Assembly: GCA_018697195.1 (NCBI GenBank)
Contig: CM031858.1
Location: 129,236,593-129,300,592 of the forward strand
Length of the DNA: 64,000 nucleotides
DNA from: Certhia americana
Lineage: Eukaryota > Chordata > Aves > Passeriformes > Certhiidae
Direction of reading: 5' to 3'
Shown: in pieces, positions 37,807 to 48,500 of the stretch
Layout of the letters: the number at the start of each line of letters is the position of its first letter
Position numbering within the stretch: position 1 is the stretch's first letter
Made by a program: the position numbers and the translations under genes
Notes under the pieces: generated by a model
Databases searched by the model: none
The model's input: only the letters and a program-made list of their open reading frames with translations
What the model was told of the DNA's origin: nothing

Positions 37807-38559
37807 GATAATGACTTGAAGATAAAGTTTTGATGCACTTAATCTGCTCATAATTAAAGGAACAGATTTATTAGTACTGCTAGAAGTTGAAAATAACTAT
37901 GTTCTAATGGAACTTATGGACTTATATCTTCCTAACTTATTTCTGAGTTCTGTAAACATAAAAAAAAAAATAATTTCAAATGCCTCACATAACAATACAG
38001 CATCAAAATATTCTGCTATGCATCTTAAAATGACAGAACAGAACTAAACTACCGCAAAAATTAGTTAAGCAAAACTAAAATATCAGCCAGAAATCTCTGT
38101 GGACTTAATTCTGCAAGCTATTTCAGCATGTCCTTTAGCCCTTCCACACTAAGCACAGCACTGTAGCACACACCAAACTAACAGAACTGGATATCAGGGT
38201 TGAGATCCAATATAACAGAACATTAAAAAAAGGTCAGCAAATATGCACTCTGCTCAAGACTTTGGAACTACCAGCCTAAATCATTCTCTCATCTTCCTTT
38301 CCTCTGTAAGTCTGTAGGGCATCTTACCCACTTGTCAGGTCTTACTAACTGCTGAAACTGAAAGCAACATTGTATAAAGTGATTTTTAGACCTCTAAACA
38401 ATTTAAAAATCTACAAATTAAAAAAAAAATAAAATACTTTTTTAAAATTATTATTATATTTTACATGAGGATTCAAGTTACATGAAATTTCAAGACTTTA
38501 TTCTGAAATAATCTGACAATTTTCCTTCCCATTTCTACCTTCATGTATGGTCTGGTCCA

Positions 38560-39760
38560 CTTATAACTATTGTCTTTACTCAGTTTTCTCATATTTTCAA
38601 ATATACCTTCCACTTCCTGTTTTTTTATTCCCCTGCTGGACAATAACATGTTTCTTCACAGTTCTTTTTCCTATGAGGCAAACACACCAAGATCTTCTAA
38701 TCTTTTCTCGTATAAGCAATCCATTATTCCTCCCAACAACCATTATTCCAGTTTGAATTTAGCTGTCTTAATATGGGTGACCAGAAAGTGCAAAAACTTC
38801 TCTGTATGCTCGTAATATGTCTTTATTGAGACATGAGGCTTGGGTGAGACATGAGGCTCAGCTGATTTATCTAAGGGCAGAGCCTGCCACCTTCTCGGAA
38901 GCGTCTCTTGGATTTCTCAGACATATCCTGAAACCAATGAGAGTATCTTGCTCCCTCTCCTCTGCCATTTCCTGCCATTGAGCTTATCAGAGAATTCCTC
39001 CTCGCTGCCCCTCTAAGTGACTGCCCTTGCACATTTTGCTATTGAATTACAGCTCTTTTTCTGCTATTCCAATCCTCCAGGTAACACAGATCTTCCTGCA
39101 TTATGCTTCGATCTTCTCCACATTGACAAAACCTCCAATTTTGTCTCATTACCACACTGCCACTTTTTATGCCTTTGTCATTACTAAAGCTATTAAGAAA
39201 AGGTATGAGGAGAGGAAATAGTAACCAGAGGGAAAACCTGAACACATAATTTACTGTCCAGCAACTGCACATGTGCATCCAACTACCTGTAGTGAAACAG
39301 ACTAGCTGTCTCCTATTTACCACAGGGTACTGAGGGGCAAGTGTCTTGAGAAAAATAGGTACTGTGCTTAAGCTGCAAACTCACACTCTTGCCCATGATG
39401 GTCATTGACATCGATTTAGGTATCCTTAATCAGTTCCTAATGATCCATCAAGAATCCACAGAACCTGCTCCCAGCCTGATGATCCCCTTCAGGCAAGAGC
39501 CCTTGCATGATTATGTTGTCCTCATTAAGCTCTTTACCTTTTTTTTTAAATTCCCTGCTAATCCCCATTCTCCCTATTGCAATTAGTACATTCCAGTGGA
39601 GCACTATGTGAGATCCCCTACTGAAGTCCAAGCAGATTTCACCTACCCTACTTCCTAGATAAGTAAATCAGGGAAAACTGATGAACTTGCAATTGCCCAG
39701 ATCACAATTTTTCCTTTCTTAATAGGAGTTTATACTTCCTATACTACATTCATGCTCTCC
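38560..39760 (-). mobile_element. Ancient, highly diverged CR1-like LINE, minus strand
   Basis: Scattered blocks in the right order recall old CR1 copies on the minus strand. They are gggtgaccagaaagtgcaaa near 38774, a tgcctttgtcattactaaag block near 39170 (like the cattgataaagat block of CR1), tatccttaatcagttcctaa near 39420, and actgaagtccaagcagattt near 39620. Divergence is high, so limits and continuity are uncertain. The open frames in this span have no independent coding support. Confidence 0.45.
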
Positions 39761-40149
39761 ACCTTTTAATTTATACAAATAACAGCAATCAAACTCTATT
39801 GTTTCATGTGTCATTGAAAATTAAGTTCATGTTTACTCCTGATGCATGATAAACTTTTCAGATTCTGATTTTATCTCAACTGTGGAGATTTCAGATTCTC
39901 TTCTTTTTTCCCTTGGGTACCATGATTATTATTCAATCTTGAATCTTGAAATATTTGTTATTACTGAACAATGATTCAATGATTAGCTATTATTGAATAA
40001 TTATTCATCTTTGTCCTTGGCAAAAAAAATTAGGAAACCCCCAAACATTTTGGGTTTGACCCTTAGCTAAAATCTTAACCTCACCCTCTTCAAAGAAGAA
40101 TGGCTTTCTTCTTTGTTCTTTTGTTAGCTTTACTACCAACAGCTTTCTG

Positions 40150-40370
40150 CTGTTTCATATGCTGTCTCTGCATATCATCTGGTCCAAACTTTCTTGGCAA
40201 AAGCGTGGTCTAGACAACATGGCCCAGCATCCTGTCCAGCTGAATATCAAAATTGTCCAATGTTGGGGAACCCACCATTTCCTTAGGAAGATTATTCCAA
40301 TGGCTGACTGTACTCATTGTGAAATACTTTCTCTTTTGTGTCCATCTAGAATCTCTGCATGACTGGAATC
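40150..40370 (-). mobile_element. Old CR1 fragment, minus strand
   Basis: tcatctggtccaaac, ggggaacccaccatttcc, ttaggaagattattccaatg and a following gtgaaatactttctc block resemble the 3' region of an older CR1 subfamily on the minus strand. It ends abruptly where a second, less diverged CR1 begins, which suggests that the younger copy was inserted here. Confidence 0.65.
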
Positions 40371-40765
40371 ACAGAATGGTTTGGGTTGGAAGGGACCTGA
40401 AATATCACCAATTCCAATCCTCCTGCCATGGGCAGGGACACCTTTCACTAAACAAGGTTGCTCAGAGCCCCATTCTGCCTGGCCTTAAACACTTCCAGGC
40501 ATGGGGCTTCCACAGCTTCTCTTTCAGTGAATCCCCATCCACACAGTAAATAAATTCTTCCTAATATCTAAGCTAAACATACTCTCTTTCATCCCCCCTT
40601 ATACTCTCACAACATGCCCTTGATAGAAGTCCTGTTACAGGTTTCTTATAGACCCCTTCAGGTACTGAAATACCTGAAGTTCCCCCCAGAGCCTTCTCTT
40701 CTGCAGGTTGAACAGACCGAGCTCTATCACCCTGACTTGTTTTAAGCCTGTTTGCTTTCAATGTA
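40371..40765 (-). mobile_element. Younger CR1 3' fragment, minus strand
   Basis: It begins with aatcacagaatggtttgggt and continues with tggaagggacctgaaatatc, ccatgggcagggacacc, ccattctgcctggccttaaa and ttctgcaggttgaacagacc. This is a classic avian CR1 3' end in antisense orientation and clearly less diverged than the neighbouring copy. It is 5'-truncated near 40765. Short plus-strand frames over it (40253-40549) are antisense shadows. Confidence 0.92.
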
Positions 40766-41499
40766 TTTGTACCTGATGTATTTTCTACATTTTATCCTTC
40801 AAATTTTTAGAGAGATTTTGCTGTTCTGACTTTAACATACCCCAGGGCTCATCCATATTCAAGACTGAATTTTTAAATCCAGCACACTCTGCTAATTGGG
40901 TTCTTAATGTCTTAAATAGTAAATAAACCTTACTTAAGCACCCTTTTTTATTTAGATTTCATTTAATTCAAAAGGAATCACTGCTGATCACAATAGAATA
41001 TAGAATTGTTATTGTTTTAACAATAGTTATTGTCTGAGACTGTAATTTTTGTAATGCTTTCACTACTCACAACAATTCATAAATTCTTCTTGTTCCAGTG
41101 ATTTTGTGGCAGCCACCATGTCCAGAAATAGCTGCACCAGGAAAACCTCTCATGTTAGGCTGGCTCCTTCAGCTGTGGCTGAAGTCTCCTTTAACATAAC
41201 AGCCCTATAGTTCCTGGCAAAACTCCTTCTGTTCTAGAAGCTGGTTTGTCCATTCTGAATCTAAGTGTGCTGATTACCAGTATTGCTGCCATGAGGAAAA
41301 TATGGTGTTTATTAGCCTTCTCAAAATCAATCTTTTTCCAAATGTGTTATTTTGTGTGCTGTATTCTTTTTTGAACAGTTTATTACACTTTAGCATTTAA
41401 AGTCTTGTACTGTCTTTTTTTTTGAGCAATTTTCCATCCACTCCTTTGGATTGCCACATTCCAAGCTCAGGTTCTCTTTGACCAGGGTTCACATAAAAA

Positions 41500-41522
41500 G
41501 TTTCAGGTTTCAGGTTTTCAGG
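41500..41522. repeat. Short tandem ttcaggt repeats
   Basis: tttcaggtttcaggttttcaggt repeats a seven-base unit about three times directly before the 5' edge of the CR1 that follows. It may be slippage at the insertion junction. Confidence 0.6.
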
Positions 41523-41526
41523 TGAG

Positions 41527-42163
41527 TAAAAAGTGTGCCCTGACAGCCAGGAGTGCTCACCTGGGGTGTATCAGGCACAGCATGGCCAGCTGGGCAAGGG
41601 AGGGGATTGTTCCACTCTGCTCTGCTCTGCTCTGGGGCAGCCTCACCTTGAGTATTGTGGGACATTTTGGTGACCACAACATAAAAAAAGACATGAAACT
41701 GTTACAGAGTGTCCAAAGGAAGGGAATGAAGATGGTGAAGGGCCTTGAGGGAAGCTGTATGAGGAGTGGCTGAGGTCACTTGGATTGTTCAGCCTGGCAA
41801 AGAGAGTGAGAGGAGATCTCATTGCAGTCTTCAACATCCTCACAGGGGGAAGTGCGGGGACAGGCACTGATCTCTTCTCTTTGGTGACCAGTGACAGGAC
41901 CTGAGGGAATGGCCTGAATTTGTGTCAGGAGAGATTTAGGTTGGATATCAGGAAAAAGGTTTTTCACCCAGAGGGTTGCTGGGCACTGGAACAGGCTCCC
42001 CAGGGAAATGGTCACAGCACCAAGCCTGAGAGAGTTCAAGAAGTGTTTGCACAACACCTTCAGGCACTTGGTGTGACTCCTGCGGTGTCCTGTACAGGGC
42101 CAACACGTTGTATTCGATAATCCTTGTGGGTCCCTTTCAACTCAGGATATTCCATGATTCTAG
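41527..42163 (+). mobile_element. CR1 LINE 3' fragment, plus strand
   Basis: Plus-strand CR1 carrying the end of the reverse-transcriptase ORF and the 3' UTR. Recognisable blocks are gtgtgccctgacagccagga, agggaggggattgttccac, agagtgtccaaaggaaggga, cggggacaggcactgatctc, gggcactggaacaggctccc and aatccttgtgggtccctttc. It finishes with ccatgattctaggttcc, a decayed form of the CR1 terminal octamer repeat. It is 5'-truncated at about 637 bp, contains stops and is inactive. It faces the opposite way to the CR1 pieces on its left, so the two clusters are separate insertions. Confidence 0.93.
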
Positions 42164-44676
42164 GTTCCCCTTATCTTTGGATTTTCTGATTTCATAATCT
42201 GTATCAGGAAAATATATTTCCCAGTTTATGGTCAAATATCTATTTCTCATAAAAGGCACACATTTTCTTAGTCAAACAGACAATACACATACTTAATCTG
42301 CTTAAATGCTCCTTTTCTTCTTAGTGTCCGTTCTTTTAAAACCTGCTATTTCTTTATGTATGAGTTCAAGAGACCTATATGCACATGAGAAGAGCTTTTT
42401 TTTTTTTTTTGAATTGTAGAAATGGCAGGAAGCTGTTGGGATTTTTTTTCCTAGCTGGGGTTGATCCATCAGCAAAATGGTTTTCTCATGTAACCATCCA
42501 TCAAAGTATTTGCTGAATGACTTTTGGTTTTAAATAAATGACTTCAACCCAATTTATTGTAAAACATCTCCACTTTTGATACTCAGTTTCATAGTCTGAA
42601 AAACAAATTCCTGTGATCAGAAGCTCTTTCTCCAAAGCCAGAATTTGTTTTCCTCAGATGAATTAATTTGTCATTAGTATTGCCAGAGAACTAAATACAT
42701 TAAAACAGCAGCTGAACATAAACAAGAAACAAAGTTTTAGTTACAAAATTAAAAATACTGAAAATATTTACAAAAGCATTTTCTCAGATCTGATTTTTTG
42801 TATTTATCTCTTTTTGATCCAGCCAACAACCAGAACACACTGAGGCTCAGAAAGAGTAATAAGGAAAAAAACCATCAGTAGCTAAAAATCCCAAGCATCT
42901 ACTCACATCAGGAGGAATGGTATCTTGAATAAAAAGGCTGGGATAAGAAACTACATTCTGTTTATTTTCTCTAAATGAATTGGACACATTTATAATAAAA
43001 TAATGCAATTTTTTATCTGTTAAATTAATTTGGATAAATTAATTATAAAACAATTATCTGAGGTTTTTATGTCATGCAGGAAGTGTCATTTATATGCCAG
43101 TTGTATGCAAAGAGAGAAAAGGTTGCCCTCTTAATTTATTTTAATGCATGCAACAATGAAGCACGATTTAATTGAAACAAAAAGACAAGAGGATGAAAAG
43201 ATTTTTTTCTTTTTTTTCTTCCCAGAAAAATCCAAAGCATTTGCATTCAAGGCCTCGAAGCATTTCCACATTATAAATTATATATTTATATGTAAATGGA
43301 CTTCTGGCTTCTGCTCAGAATATTTGGCAAATTGAATGCTAGATTCTGCTGTCTTTATCTCCATTGAGTTGTGAACTATTCCCTGAATATTCCTATAGAT
43401 TTCTAAAGCTTTGCATAACTTAAGCTACCATATGCAAGCTACATGTGAAGGGTTTTATGACAAAATGTGTGCATCTGTGAGCTTTATACTCCCCATTGGA
43501 AAAATAGTGTCTCATACCTGCAAACCTGAAGCAGTTGAACCTTGTGATCAAAACAAAAGGACTCCTTTTGGACTCCTCTTTTAAACTTAGAAAAATTTTC
43601 TTCACTGGCATCTCCTCCCTTCCATGCTGGCATGAATTCATGATAGCTTAAAATAAATGTTTTTGAGGAAGAAATGGTAAAGAAGAATAAAAGAAAAAAA
43701 CTGACGTACTTACAGTAGTCCAGGAATTGACAAGGAGTACCCTAACCAATGAGAAATATCATGATCTCTCATACGAAGGGGACACAAGTGCAGGACAGAA
43801 GGAAATTAATTCAGAGCATCCCACAAGGTCTTTTTTTTTTCTCAGAAATCCCAGACTGAGTCCAAGAAATCTTTTCTGAAGAAACCACGTCATATTTTCA
43901 CAACTTGAAGGTCAATTAATTGTTTCTTGAAAGAATTATTTTGTCAGTGCAGTTCCTGAGCAGTTCCTAATTATGAGCTTTATTTCACAACCTTCCATAA
44001 TGATTGTACTACTGGAAGGACAACAGATTTAAATTACTCTATTCTGACTCCACAAATTGACTTATCAAGTTAAAGGTGACTCACTAATAAGAACCATAAC
44101 TTCAATATCAAAGAAGGGTAAGAAGACACATAGCAGAATACACTTTATCATACTTCTTAAGAAAAGGAAAGTAATATATTACTGAATCTTTTATTGTTAG
44201 TGGAAAAGAAGTCTGAGAAATGACAATAATGTGGCAATATGAACAATAATGAATCTGATTTCCATTTTGAAGAACTTACCTTTCCTAACTATTTCTTATC
44301 ACAAATAATTGATAAAACAATTTTTTGTTGATAATTGATGAATATTTTCCTTACACTACTTCTCATGAAATTTTGCAGTTGTTTGAAAAAAAAGCCCTAA
44401 GCAAAGAGAAAAAGAAGGGTTTTCCTTTGTTTAGAAAACTGTGGATCTCCACCAAGAGACCTCAGGTTTCAAAGGTAAAACATTCCAGGTGAATACCCGA
44501 ACACAAACCCTCTGCCCCGAGGCCTTTTTAAAGAAAACAATTCAGTGGTTTTCTCTTTGGAAAACATTTTAAGTACTGCAGTCAGAGACCTCATGCTGTC
44601 ATTCATTTACCTGGTCTGGGCTCTCTATCACTACATTTGTCTCCACCACAGTACAGATAAAAAAGCATGACTATAT
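42164..44676. other. Non-coding stretch, nothing recognised
   Basis: AT-rich sequence with poly(T) runs near 42397-42410 and 43829-43840. One donor-like site on the minus strand near 43711 (GTAAGT after ctact) has only a very short possible exon. No repeat family was recognised. Confidence 0.5.
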
Positions 44677-44681
44677 TGTAG
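44677..44681. repeat. Target-site duplication (left) of the solo LTR
   Basis: tgtag directly before the LTR boundary. The same five bases follow the LTR at 45385-45389. Confidence 0.8.
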
Positions 44682-45384
44682 TGTCTTGGTTTGGAAAGAC
44701 AGGGACCAAAGAAAAGGGAAACTTCCCTTGGGGTTTGTTATAATTCCAAAATTGAAGGAGAGGTCTTAGGCAACGATAAGGAGGGTAGGAATAACAGTTC
44801 TTTACTAGTTAGTCTAACAAGGTAAATTAACAATAATTACAATATTGACAACAAACAGAACTAGAGGAGAAAAAAAACAAAACAACAAATCAGTCACAGT
44901 TCTTCCTTTGGTAACCCCCCCCCACTCCCCTCAGTACCGTCACAAGCAAATAGGCTAGCAGCAGCTCTAGAAGGGTGAGATAATTCCGAGGGTTCACAGT
45001 GGCTGGAGCTGTTGGAAAAGTGTCCCGGCTGGCAGGGGCTGTAGAAACAGCGTGGGGAGACCTCGAGCAGAACTGAAGAAACCGTGGGTGCAGGGCAGGG
45101 AGGAAACGGGTTCCCAAAATCCCGGGGGACACACGAAGAGACGGTGGTCCGACAGAGTCCCAGGTGAAGGGAAATGGTGAGAGCTTTCTGCCTCGCGGAG
45201 AGGAGCAGCCCTGGCCGTCCCCCCAGAGCAGAAAACTGCCCCGAGCAAAGTGAAATCAATGTCTCTGGGTAGCTGCTTCCTTTGTTTGACCTGAGCACCC
45301 ATAAGTACCGAAAAGCACCCAGCCATTAGCTTCTTAGCAACTTCTGGGAAAAAATTCTATAAGAAATTAACCCAACCCCCAACA
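44682..45384 (-). mobile_element. Endogenous retrovirus solo LTR, 703 bp
   Basis: It starts TGTCTTGGTTTGG and ends CCCCCAACA on the plus strand, so it has TG...CA ends, and it is flanked by tgtag on both sides (44677-44681 and 45385-45389). No internal retroviral sequence is attached, so it is a solo LTR formed by recombination between two LTRs. On the minus strand, AGTAAAGAACTG near 44805 stands where related LTRs have an AATAAA signal, about 120 bp before a CCAAACCAAGACA end, which places U5 at the left and the element on the minus strand. I associate this terminus with passerine ERVs from general knowledge. The 134-codon minus frame (44894-45298) is chance reading in the GC-rich U3 part. 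Confidence 0.8.
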
Positions 45385-45389
45385 TGTAG
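45385..45389. repeat. Target-site duplication (right) of the solo LTR
   Basis: tgtag immediately after the LTR, identical to 44677-44681. Confidence 0.8.
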
Positions 45390-45412
45390 GATAACATAGA
45401 AATATCTAAGTT

Positions 45413-45506
45413 TAATACTGGAGCTGATTAAACTCAATAACATATTATCATGTACAGGATAGAGTACATGATAATATCCTATAGAGCTTAATTTACTCCA
45501 GTATTA
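45413..45506 (-). repeat. 94-bp hairpin with 43-bp arms (MITE-like or small-RNA precursor-like)
   Basis: The arms 45413-45455 and 45464-45506 are reverse complements at 36 of 43 positions and are separated by an eight-base loop (aggataga). The inner 14 bp (atattatcatgtac) and the outer 11 bp (taatactggag) are perfect. In a minus-strand transcript three of the seven mismatches become G-U pairs, so that strand folds better (39 of 43 paired). The outermost bases on each side are ta, as for a TA target duplication of a Tc1/mariner-type miniature element. It lies 28 bp beyond the LTR edge. Which explanation holds is open: a tiny MITE, or a structured RNA gene. Confidence 0.65.
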
Positions 45507-48500
45507 GGTCTCTTTCTGGAGCCTGGGCCACCTCAGTTCCTGCTACCTCTGCAGTGCATTGTGAGAGTGCATCTGAGCACCAGGTCCATAAGAGCAAGAA
45601 GAGAGATGAAGGTACCAAAGACATCATCTCCACCTAACAAGCTGTGATGTGTGCCAAAAGTTGAAATTTCCCACTCCATAGAAAAGAGATCACCAGCAAT
45701 TTGTTGATATAGATATAAAAATCTGACACTAAATGATAGAGCTGATACTGCAACAATGACACAAGAAACAGGAAAGATGTTAGTTTGCTGTCACATAAAA
45801 CTATTAAAAACAATATTTCACAAATACAAATCTGATAGAAATCTGTTGGTTTCCATATGTAGATTTCAGAACACTACTTTATAAAAAGCTTTGTTCCAAA
45901 AAGCTAAAAAACAAGCATTCTTGGTTGGAATCCCATAATAAAATTTTACAGCAGAATTTAAGACAGTAGCTTTGCTTGTCAAAAATTCCAAGGGAAAGGT
46001 AGAAGCTCCTGCTGATGACTTAAGATGACAAATTCTGATTTTAAACTACCACTTTCTATTTTGCAACATGTATTTGCATACAAAATGGGTTTTGTCTCAT
46101 TTGAACCAAAAGCCTTTGCCTTGCAATAGAGAACAGGGGGTGGGCTGTGTCATGAAGCTCAGACACAGTAAATCTGGAGTCATATTTTGGTACTGGGCTA
46201 CCCACGAGCTCGAAGACACAGCTGATCTCCTTCAATCTGGAGACCCTCCTGGAGTGTTAGTAAATAACTAACTGTTCCACTCAGGCAGGTGCTGTTACAA
46301 GGCAGATTATAATTACATCTACACTGTGGTTGAAAAAAGAAAAACACAGTGTTTTGAAACCTTAAAATTAGAATGACTTCAGGTTCAACCAATTCTCTTT
46401 AGAACATGGACTGCAGCAAAACTAGAAAGCCCAATAAAATAAAGTATCACAGTCACCTAGTATAATTAAAGCAAGTCATCCAAAGGATTTACTGGTTAAC
46501 TGGTATAATTCCCCCTGGATGGGAATACATCTGATAGCAAGTGCTACAAACACCGTTGCTCCCTCTGGAGTCCAAAATAAATATCTCTGTTGCATTTTGG
46601 GGGGTTACAATCTCCTGCAAAGCAGTAGGTCAGTGCCCTCTTCAGTATGACACTGAACAGAAAAGATGAAATACTGTCAATGAGAGTTTTGCTATTGACT
46701 TCATCTAAGCCAGGACTTCATTCCAAGTGTTTCACCCACTCTTAAATTTTAGTAACGCTTATCTTATCTATCCTAAGAAATTTAAATGGCAAAACAACAT
46801 CTGACGTGCATGTAAATCTAGAAGCTTAGAATCTGGGGTGAAGGAAGACAAGTTCTCTAAAATTGGTTCCACATTCACTGAGATATGCTCAGCCTGCGAT
46901 GGGAATCTCCAACACCTTAGTAATTGATCCTGCCTTTCCCCAATGTCAAGGGGAACATCTCTTCAAATTTCCACAGGAGAATGTGGTAACAGGCATGCAA
47001 AAATGACTGAACTCTGCCTTTTTGTGCTATCCCTCATAAATCACCTCTGTTTGCATAAGGCCCAAGGCAAAGTCTATTGAAATCAGTATAAGCCTTTTTC
47101 TTTTGGATCAAGTCCATTATCTGTGTTTCTCCTGCTTCTTTCTCTTTTGGCTGAAATGTCACATCTCACTTAAGCATAGAAGGGTGGCCAACAGAAGAGA
47201 TGGAGCCAGCTACAGGAGTGTCATGAGAATGCATGAATGAGATATGTATATTCATAGAAAGATTCATTTTAAAACAGAGTAGCAGAGCGAAGACACATCA
47301 GTTGCTCTTGCACACTGATAATTTACACATTTTACACATTATTACTTTGCTGTTCTACAGCAAAAATGTAGTTACTATAGCAACTGGTTTGTCATATGAC
47401 CAGGATTCTATTTTTAATATCACTCAAAGGTACATGTTAACATGCATAATATACGGACTATTAAGGGGGCTGAAAACATATATATTAACATTTTAAACCT
47501 TACAAGAGACAATCCTTGATAATTTCTTTTACTGTCTGCATTTTTTTATTAGTTTACCTATCTAAAGACTCGCAAAGAGTGACGGAATAAAATTGTCATT
47601 ACAGCTCCTAGTGAACTCATGCAGTTTTCTCCTTTGTGGTACAGGAAACCAGAGGTGTCTACGAGGTTCAGAGCTCCTGAGAGTTCCAGGGCACTGCCAA
47701 GGTCCAGACAGCTGTTTCCAAGAGCTTTGGCTTCTGTGTATCTTTACCACCAGCTATGGCCTTTTTCTCCCTTTTTGTACCATGCTCCTGAGCAAGCTTA
47801 TTTTTTGGATGACTTGTGTTGAATGAATCAAGAAGACATCTTAAAGCATCGGTTTCTTTTCTCAGTCTAACTTATAAGTTGTTTCTGTAAAGATGTCATC
47901 CATCTGCAACAGACACAAATAAACCATTTCCCAGTATCAGAGAGTTCCTGGAGTCTCTTGCACAAGACTGCTGATAGGACAACTTTCTCGTTGCCGTTAA
48001 ACAGAATTAATCAAATCATGGATTTTCAGGCCAGTGGTCAAAATGAGTGTAGAAAGGGATGCTTAGGGGAAAAGCAATTTTAGAAAATTATTATGGGTAG
48101 GAATGGTTGTATAGTTTTTCTTCTTGTCTCATTTGACTTTAACACTGAGAAATTTTTGGTGGTGTGGGCGTGGGGAGGGCTCTTCCTGAATTTGAAGTTC
48201 CCATTCTGGGACCAGAATACCCATACAATCATTTACTGCAGCAGCCAGGGAATATACTCACAACAGAGCTTCTCAGGTTGCAGCACTTTTACAGTTTGTT
48301 TTGGAGGCCAATGCAAAGCACTTCTATTGCTCTACAGAGCCTTAAACTACTTAAGATTGTGACTGGTTAGGGAGGGGAAGGGCTCCCAATTCAAATTATT
48401 TCAACCTTTTTACTCCCTGTGGAGACTTAACCTGCTGTCAAGCCCCCTCTGACTTCAGCTGACGGCAAACTCAGATGGTTTCTACTCCAATATATAGTTT

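Noticed and set aside
44894..45326. Overlapping minus-strand ORFs of 134 and 110 codons
   Set aside because: They lie inside the GC-rich part of the solo LTR, in different frames, with no retroviral protein similarity.
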